DNA of 64,000 bases from Membranipora membranacea (lineage: Eukaryota; Bryozoa; Gymnolaemata; Cheilostomatida; Membraniporidae): NCBI GenBank assembly GCA_914767715.1, contig OU612068.1:11842001-11906000 (forward strand), read 5' to 3'. Below, piece by piece: positions 58,329 through 64,000 of this stretch; position 1 is the stretch's first letter, and the number at the start of each line of letters is the position of its first letter. The notes below the pieces were generated by a model. That model searched no databases and was not told the DNA's origin. It saw only the letters and a list, made by a program, of their open reading frames with translations. The translations under genes and the position numbers were made by a program.

Positions 58329-59177
58329 CTTTTTTTTCAAAATCTCAAACGTTTGATGCTGTTAGTGATATACATATCAAAGAGCCGCATGGATGATTCA
58401 ATTTTAGACTACACAAAATTTTCACCAATAGTTATTCACATCTCCACACAGCCTATTTCCGATACTGACTAGTACAAAACTCAAGCCTCACATCCAAAAG
58501 CCCCTCCCTTCTCATTGTAAGCCTTTCTCTAGCTGTACAGAAATCAACCACTCATTAATTTGTGTTTTTTTTTGTTTAAAGAATAAAAATTTTCAGCCTC
58601 AAGATGGCACAACATGCATTTTTAATTGTTTTGAATTGACTCAGCTATTAAATAACCATGTATCAGCGGTATACATACCCTCAAATCACTAAAACTGAAA
58701 AAAACATGCATACATGTACTTTTACATTGATAGACCATCAAAGACCATAACAATTTTAACAAAATTAAACCTTTTTGTTTTCCTCCTTTTTTCTCCGAAA
58801 AACCATCCTGATCACAAGGTGCGATTTGTGGTATAACAAACGGCTCATTTTGCGCATTTGCCTTCAAAACCCTACCAGCACCACAGAACCATTAATCATG
58901 AAAGATTAATGTATTAATCACACTTTGTTCATCTCGCTCAGGTTGCTGTGAGAATCGGAGTAAAACTATTTACTTTGGTGGTTAAAATGTATGAGGTGCC
59001 AGCATAATGTATAACTTCTGTGAGCGCCAGGTGTTACCTTGCTGTGATATGTAACGCTTAGGGTGACAAATAAACAAGCTACTGATGGGACGGTCTTCCC
59101 ATTAATGTAATTGAGAGGTTTTTTTATGACTTTTGGTGATAGTGATTAACTTTTTGAAGGAGTTACCTCACAACACG
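58329..59177. other. Spacer between ACP-C and the WSC/EGF gene
   Basis: ACP-C 3' UTR, then the promoter region of the next gene in the same orientation. I see no gene or clear repeat in this 0.85 kb. Confidence 0.5.
58582..58587 (+). terminator. Candidate ACP-C polyadenylation signal
   Basis: AATAAA lies 254 bp after the ACP-C stop codon, preceded by a T-rich run. I chose it because it is the first canonical hexamer downstream at a normal 3' UTR distance. Confidence 0.5.
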
Positions 59178-62100
59178 ATGAGTCCAAGGGTGAGTAGAGC
59201 AAACTGCAACAAATTGGTTATCATTAAGTCTTTGGTGGTTTCTGATGTATCAACCCAAGAGTTGTCACTTCTAACTTCTTGATCCTCCTCCCTCTTCCTT
59301 CAATTTTTCTCTTGTGTTTCTTTGGCATTACACAGCTTGAAAAGGAAGGAGAGGGAACTACTGTACTCACAAGCCTGATGGCAACAGGGAGTTTGGGACT
59401 CCCTGATGGCAAAGACCAATAACATATTTGACAAGACGCTGACGCACAGCGGCCGTGTACAAAGGATGCCTCGACACAGTTTACCGCAGTCATAGCAGGC
59501 ATACCAGTCAACCCTCTGAGATTTTCACAGGGAAGGGTGGGGTACGGGGACGAGGGGTATGAGCCCCCTGCTTGAGCCCAATGGGAGATGTATATCGGTG
59601 TGAGATGGTTTGAGAGCACTTTTCAAGAACAGTTTTTTGTGTGCTTTTTTATATTCCATTCATCAGTGGAGTGGGGGGGGGGGGGGAGGGGCATAGATTA
59701 TATGTCTGTTATGATGCTGTTGCTGTCATTGGCTGTTGTCGACTCGACTTGCCTCACATGCTGCTTGTTGTGTCGTTCTGTAGCATGGATTTCAAAGATC
59801 TGTGAGGTGAAGCTGAAATGATAGTTTGATTAACAAACTTGTAATAACGGACAAACTCCTCATTAGCTTTGTACTGCACTCACTGCATCCTCCCAATGAT
59901 AGATATATAGTGTTCTCAGACCCTGGTTAGGTTCATAGCTAGGTAGCTTAATTTAGGACAGTAAACAAAATTCAAATCTAGCTTTCTGGGTTATACTTAC
60001 TGATCTGATATAGTTTATAAAGATTAAATTCATAATTTATATCATGTTTTAGCTGAGAAATGCTGTCTTTGTGATTGTACTGGCAGTTCAGATCAAGAAT
60101 GCGCTGGCTAGAATGGGTAAGTGTGCATGGTCGGGGAACTTTGGTTTGGTGACGGACTATAGTAATCTAATGACAATGACACACAATTAATTCAAATTAC
60201 CAACTATGAATAATCAAAGTTTTCACCTCAATCCGCCATTTTGTTCTGTTCGAGTAAAAGGTGTGTAAAACGGAAAACTGGGTCAGAGTAACTGATTTGT
60301 GTGCTGGTTGTTGTGCTGAGTGTTTTTTTTGCTGTGTTAGAACCTTGGTAGCAGGCAGAGGTATGCCATTCTACTAGGTTACAAGGGTTGTGGTATGCTA
60401 ACCACAAGCGCTTCACATACAACTAGCATATTTTTTTGGTAGAGACATAGAGGTTCCCATGTACTTTCGAAAAAAAAGGTTCATCGATTGTATTTGAAAA
60501 AATTGAAAAATATCGTATAACTGTTGAGAGATTTTCAACGGTGTATATACCCTGTGCCCCTTTATAATATCAATTTTACTGCATTACTTGATGCATACTC
60601 AGTTTTTGATGTTCATGTTCTGTTGCTAACACTATTAATTTTATCATTAGGTCTGAGGAAACTCCAGTCTCTCTAAAGTTCTTCTCTAAATCACTTTCTA
60701 GGATCTGTTGGCTGCTATAACGATGACACTAACAACAGAGATTTAGAGGTATCCCTGGATATGGGGAAGAGAATGAATGTCATCGCTTGCCTTTCCTACT
60801 GCCGGAAGATCAGAAGTGAGTTGCATAATTTGGTTGATTTGTAGATTTGTAAAATAATTGAAAAAAAAACAAATGGGGTAGAGCTATCAACAAGGGTACA
60901 AACAGCCAGACACAGAAATCACTATCAGCCATAAAACTTATGAAGTTATCCACTGACACAAAAAGAGAAGATAACTCTTGGATAAACTAAAAACTATTAG
61001 TTTATGTATTCTGCAAAAATAAGTGATCACAGTGGTCACAACTATCAACCCATTCTATACTATCTCAGAATATTACCAAATCACTTGAGCTTTCAGAAAA
61101 AAGAGCAGTCATCTTGAAAGGCCAGGCCTGATGGAGTTGCACTGCATTCATTATGAGAATCATAGATGGTTTGCGTATTTTTTGACAAGCTGTTTATTAT
61201 CCATCACAAACTCTGTAATTATAGATTACAGGTATGCTGGAATGCAGGGAAGTCAGTGTAACTGTGGAATGAGCTTTGGCAGATACGGTAAAGCGAAATC
61301 TAGCTGCTTTATTACCTGTCCCGGTAATAAATACCAGAAATGTGGAGGTGTCAACATCAACCTAATCTATGACACAAGTAAGCATACTATCACTCGTCAA
61401 CAGCTTTTAACATAGTGTGGTAGCCAGTGTGCTGGCCTATGGTAATATTGGCTATTGGTACCAATTGAGATATGGTGAAAGTGAAACTAAATTATTTTAG
61501 CATACACATTTGTATCAATCACTCTGCGAATACGTGAACTGACAAGGTATACGCTCGTCTCTGAATTAGTTCACCCGGAAGCCCATTTGGAAATATTTTG
61601 TCCTCAATGGAACACTGGTTTTCTATTCTCATTTCCTTAAGCTCTGGAAGTTGCTTTACTTGAGGCAGCGCCACTGTTGCTGTGCAGCTCAGATAGACTA
61701 TGTAACAAGGATCCTGCTGGAAGAATGATGTATCAATAGGTACTCTCAGGAAATCTGACCTGGCATGAGCTCTCGCCCTCCCATCAGTCAATATGAGCCA
61801 TTACATTAACTGATATTGTTGCTGTCTAAATATAGGGCCATTTCCAATAGGTTACTGATCAACAATCTTAGGCTGCTTATCACCACTAAATCCCTAAAAC
61901 TAGTGGGTCAGCATATCTCCTAAAATGTCAAAGTCGATTCCACACCAGATCACCTCACGACGTCATGTCCAGCTCTTAGACATACTTTAATATTATGCAT
62001 GGTTGGGATGATACTCAGTCAGTCAGCTAGTTGTCATGTCTTGTTTTTAGCTTATTTTTTGATCTTACAGGTACAAGAGCTACAGCCGGATTCGCTTACA

Positions 62101-63971
62101 TAGATCACATAAAGGATGACACTGAATGGTCTACACACTGTCAATTCCCACTGGCTCTTGTAGGGTGAGAATAGCATAAAATGTCGGTCTTGTTCCTTTG
62201 CTTGCTAAATAACAGCCTTCAGTTTCCTTCATTAGTTACACACTGGTATATATTATATGGATTAGGGGTTCATATCTGAAACGCGTTTCTCACATTCAAT
62301 CGGACCATAGAAACCGTAATGTTCTGCCGACCAGTTGTAAGACTTTTATCAAGCAGCTTGCCTGAGTTTTTAAAGGTTGTTACTGGGACCTCAGTCGATG
62401 CATGCTGTGCAAGCTGCCAGATTTTTAGCTAGCTCCATTAACTGAAACAGTTATATACTAATGGAATATCGCCTCAAATAGCGATGCTATGTATTTTACC
62501 CATGTTTATGACTTCCCTCACATTATTTCAATATTTAGTCTGCGAGTGTTGAATCATCTTCCCTTACACTATACATCTTTATTACAGGGCTGAATACAAG
62601 GTTATATGGTATTCTAATGGTGAAGAATACAAGACAGATATAATATCAAACAAAGGCACTCCAGAGTCTGATGTCATCTTTTCTGAACTTGACAGTTCTG
62701 AGCTCAGACAGCTAGGAGGCAAGAAGGTCGGTGTTCACTTACATTTAGTCTGTTCCAGTTTGCCTGCAATCGGGTTGCTTCCCTTCCACTCATACAGCCA
62801 AGATCAAAGTGCTAGTGGCCAATTAGTGCCAGTTTCAGGTTTGGCAGCATGCTGCACACCCAGTTCAGGATGTCTTTTATCGCCTCACATCTAGGGTGGA
62901 TTCTAGTTTTCTAGGATGTATCACATTTTCAGTATGAGGATTTAGGGCACCTTGCGTCCCTCTTTAGCGGCATCCAAATCTTCTGTTTCTTACTAAACAG
63001 CAAGGCTGATCAGAAGGAGGAAACAATTCTAAACTGGACCGAACTTGGTCTAGTGTACTTTCAGTCATTCAACTTACTCTCATTATTTTCAAAACTTCCC
63101 AGGGTTTTAGAAATCCTATCAGTCGGTAACGCTTTACTATTTCAGCCTTTATTTAGGTACGCGATTGTTTCATCGTGAGTTATTGTAAAGTAAATTCATA
63201 ATCCAGTCATGGAATCGTGTGGTTAAAATGTGAACAACTTCCAGCGCTGAACTAAATACTGAGCCATACAATGTAATCATTATTGTGTGTTTTAATTCCA
63301 GCTTTTTTCTTATTTAGGTTAAATGTGTTGTGACATCAAGATGGCCAGGAACACAGTATGACTTTAGTGATTCAACACCGAGAGAATCACAAGTAACTAT
63401 GATTGGTAAGCAATAAGCATACAGATCTTGGAAGCCGTTTCTATTCTCACGGTGATGTTATCAAAAGGCTATTCCAATGAAATAAAATTGACCCAATTCT
63501 CTGGAAACAGTGAGAAATGAACTTAGCGAATAAAACAGATCATATCCCTCTGTCAAATCCTACATGATGTTCTATACTTCATCTAGCCTGTGTGTGGATC
63601 AAGTTTGATCCAATCTGTCTCAATATAGACTTGCTTCCCCTCTAGCGTACCATTAGAACAAACTGGATTAAACTTTATATATAGCCAGAGTGCTGGCTTC
63701 CATTCATACCCAAAATTGTGGTGAGACATGGACATGAGTTTATTGAACATCGATGGGTTCCACTTATGTGCAACACAGTTATAGACATTGCCACATAATT
63801 ACAACTTTTTAATCAAAATTAATATCACAGCATCATTCTCATAATATGATGCAGATAAACACCCATGTGACGTGAACAATGGAGGCTGTCAGCAAAAATG
63901 TAAGATCAGCGGTGCCGAAGCAGTATGTGCTTGTGAAGAGGGGTATAGAAGTGAGGGTACAAAGTGCAAGG
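59178..63971 (+). CDS. Secreted or membrane WSC / Ig-like / EGF-domain protein, 5' part (8 exons)
   Basis: Exons: 59178-59189, 60053-60116, 60702-60815, 61225-61377, 62071-62164, 62588-62726, 63318-63405 and 63855-63971; the gene continues past 64000. The first exon is only 12 bp (ATG to AGG) and is needed to start the signal peptide (MSPRLRNAVFVIVLAVQIKN; cleavage near residue 23). Residues about 27-115 are a WSC domain: VGCYNDDTNNRDLE, then AGMQGSQCNCGMSFGR and CPGNKYQKCGG, with the usual eight-Cys pattern. Residues about 116-220 have HCQFPLALVGAEYKVIWYSN and a later VKCVVTS, a Cys-Trp-Cys pattern like an Ig fold. The last exon is an EGF-like module (PCDVNNGGCQQKCKISGAEA, then CACEEGYRSEG). 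WSC domains bind glycans in several families; the role here is unknown. The 12-bp exon is the weakest part of the model. Confidence 0.8.
59378..59412. mobile_element. Micro-palindrome element (21 bp) with exact 7-bp duplication
   Basis: The element at 59385-59405 reads CAGGGAGT, TTGGG, ACTCCCTG. Exact direct repeats ATGGCAA flank it (59378-59384 and 59406-59412). It is in intron 1 of the WSC/EGF gene. Stem and loop sequence nearly match the first element at 30779. Confidence 0.82.
59668..59681. repeat. Poly-G tract
   Basis: A run of about 14 G (interrupted once nearby) on the sense strand in intron 1 of the WSC/EGF gene. Confidence 0.75.
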
Positions 63972-64000
63972 GTAAGTCTATATGTTAACCCTTGATGGAA

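Overview
This window is nuclear DNA from a metazoan, most likely a marine invertebrate and possibly an early-branching one such as a sponge; I cannot name the phylum. The evidence is AT-rich sequence, GT-AG introns of roughly 0.1-2 kb, animal orthologues (QTRT2, SWEET, PABPN1, USP10, a secreted WSC/EGF protein), and degraded LINEs, tRNA-derived SINEs and many small inverted-repeat elements. I built the gene models by joining exons whose translations match known families and whose splice phases agree at every junction.

Layout. 1-2663 (minus): 5' part of QTRT2, the partner subunit of the queuine tRNA-ribosyltransferase. 4351-8597 (plus): a complete 6-exon SWEET sugar transporter. 10417-14049 (minus): a complete 6-exon PABPN1, nuclear poly(A)-binding protein. 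15800-23391 (minus): a complete 13-exon USP10 deubiquitinase with an N-terminal FGDF-like motif, a PAM2 motif and a full USP catalytic domain. 25704-58328: three plus-strand histidine acid phosphatase paralogues (ACP-A 25704-32895, ACP-B 35220-41933, ACP-C 51486-58328), each with 10 coding exons and identical intron phases. Between ACP-B and ACP-C lies an unrecognised minus-strand coiled-coil gene (43220-46306) and about 5 kb of repeat-rich DNA with a LINE RNase H remnant. 59178-63971 (plus): the 5' part of a secreted WSC / Ig-like / EGF protein that runs off the window.

The acid phosphatase array has diverged. ACP-A ends in a transmembrane helix and a short cytoplasmic tail with a terminal tyrosine sorting-type motif, so it looks lysosomal. 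ACP-B and ACP-C end in a short hydrophobic stretch suited to a GPI-anchor signal. ACP-A and ACP-C keep the catalytic His-Asp pair, but ACP-B has His-Ser, which predicts a pseudophosphatase or an enzyme with altered chemistry.

The most unusual non-genic signal is a set of about ten tiny palindromes (18-39 bp) spread through introns and spacers. Most begin CAGGGA, CAAGGA or CAGAGA, end with the reverse complement, and are flanked by 7-bp direct repeats, exact in five of them and in two more one mismatch away. One 204-bp element has the same termini and target duplication. They look like hAT-type elements reduced to little more than their two ends. A second family (ends TAGTCTAAG) makes exact 9-bp target duplications.
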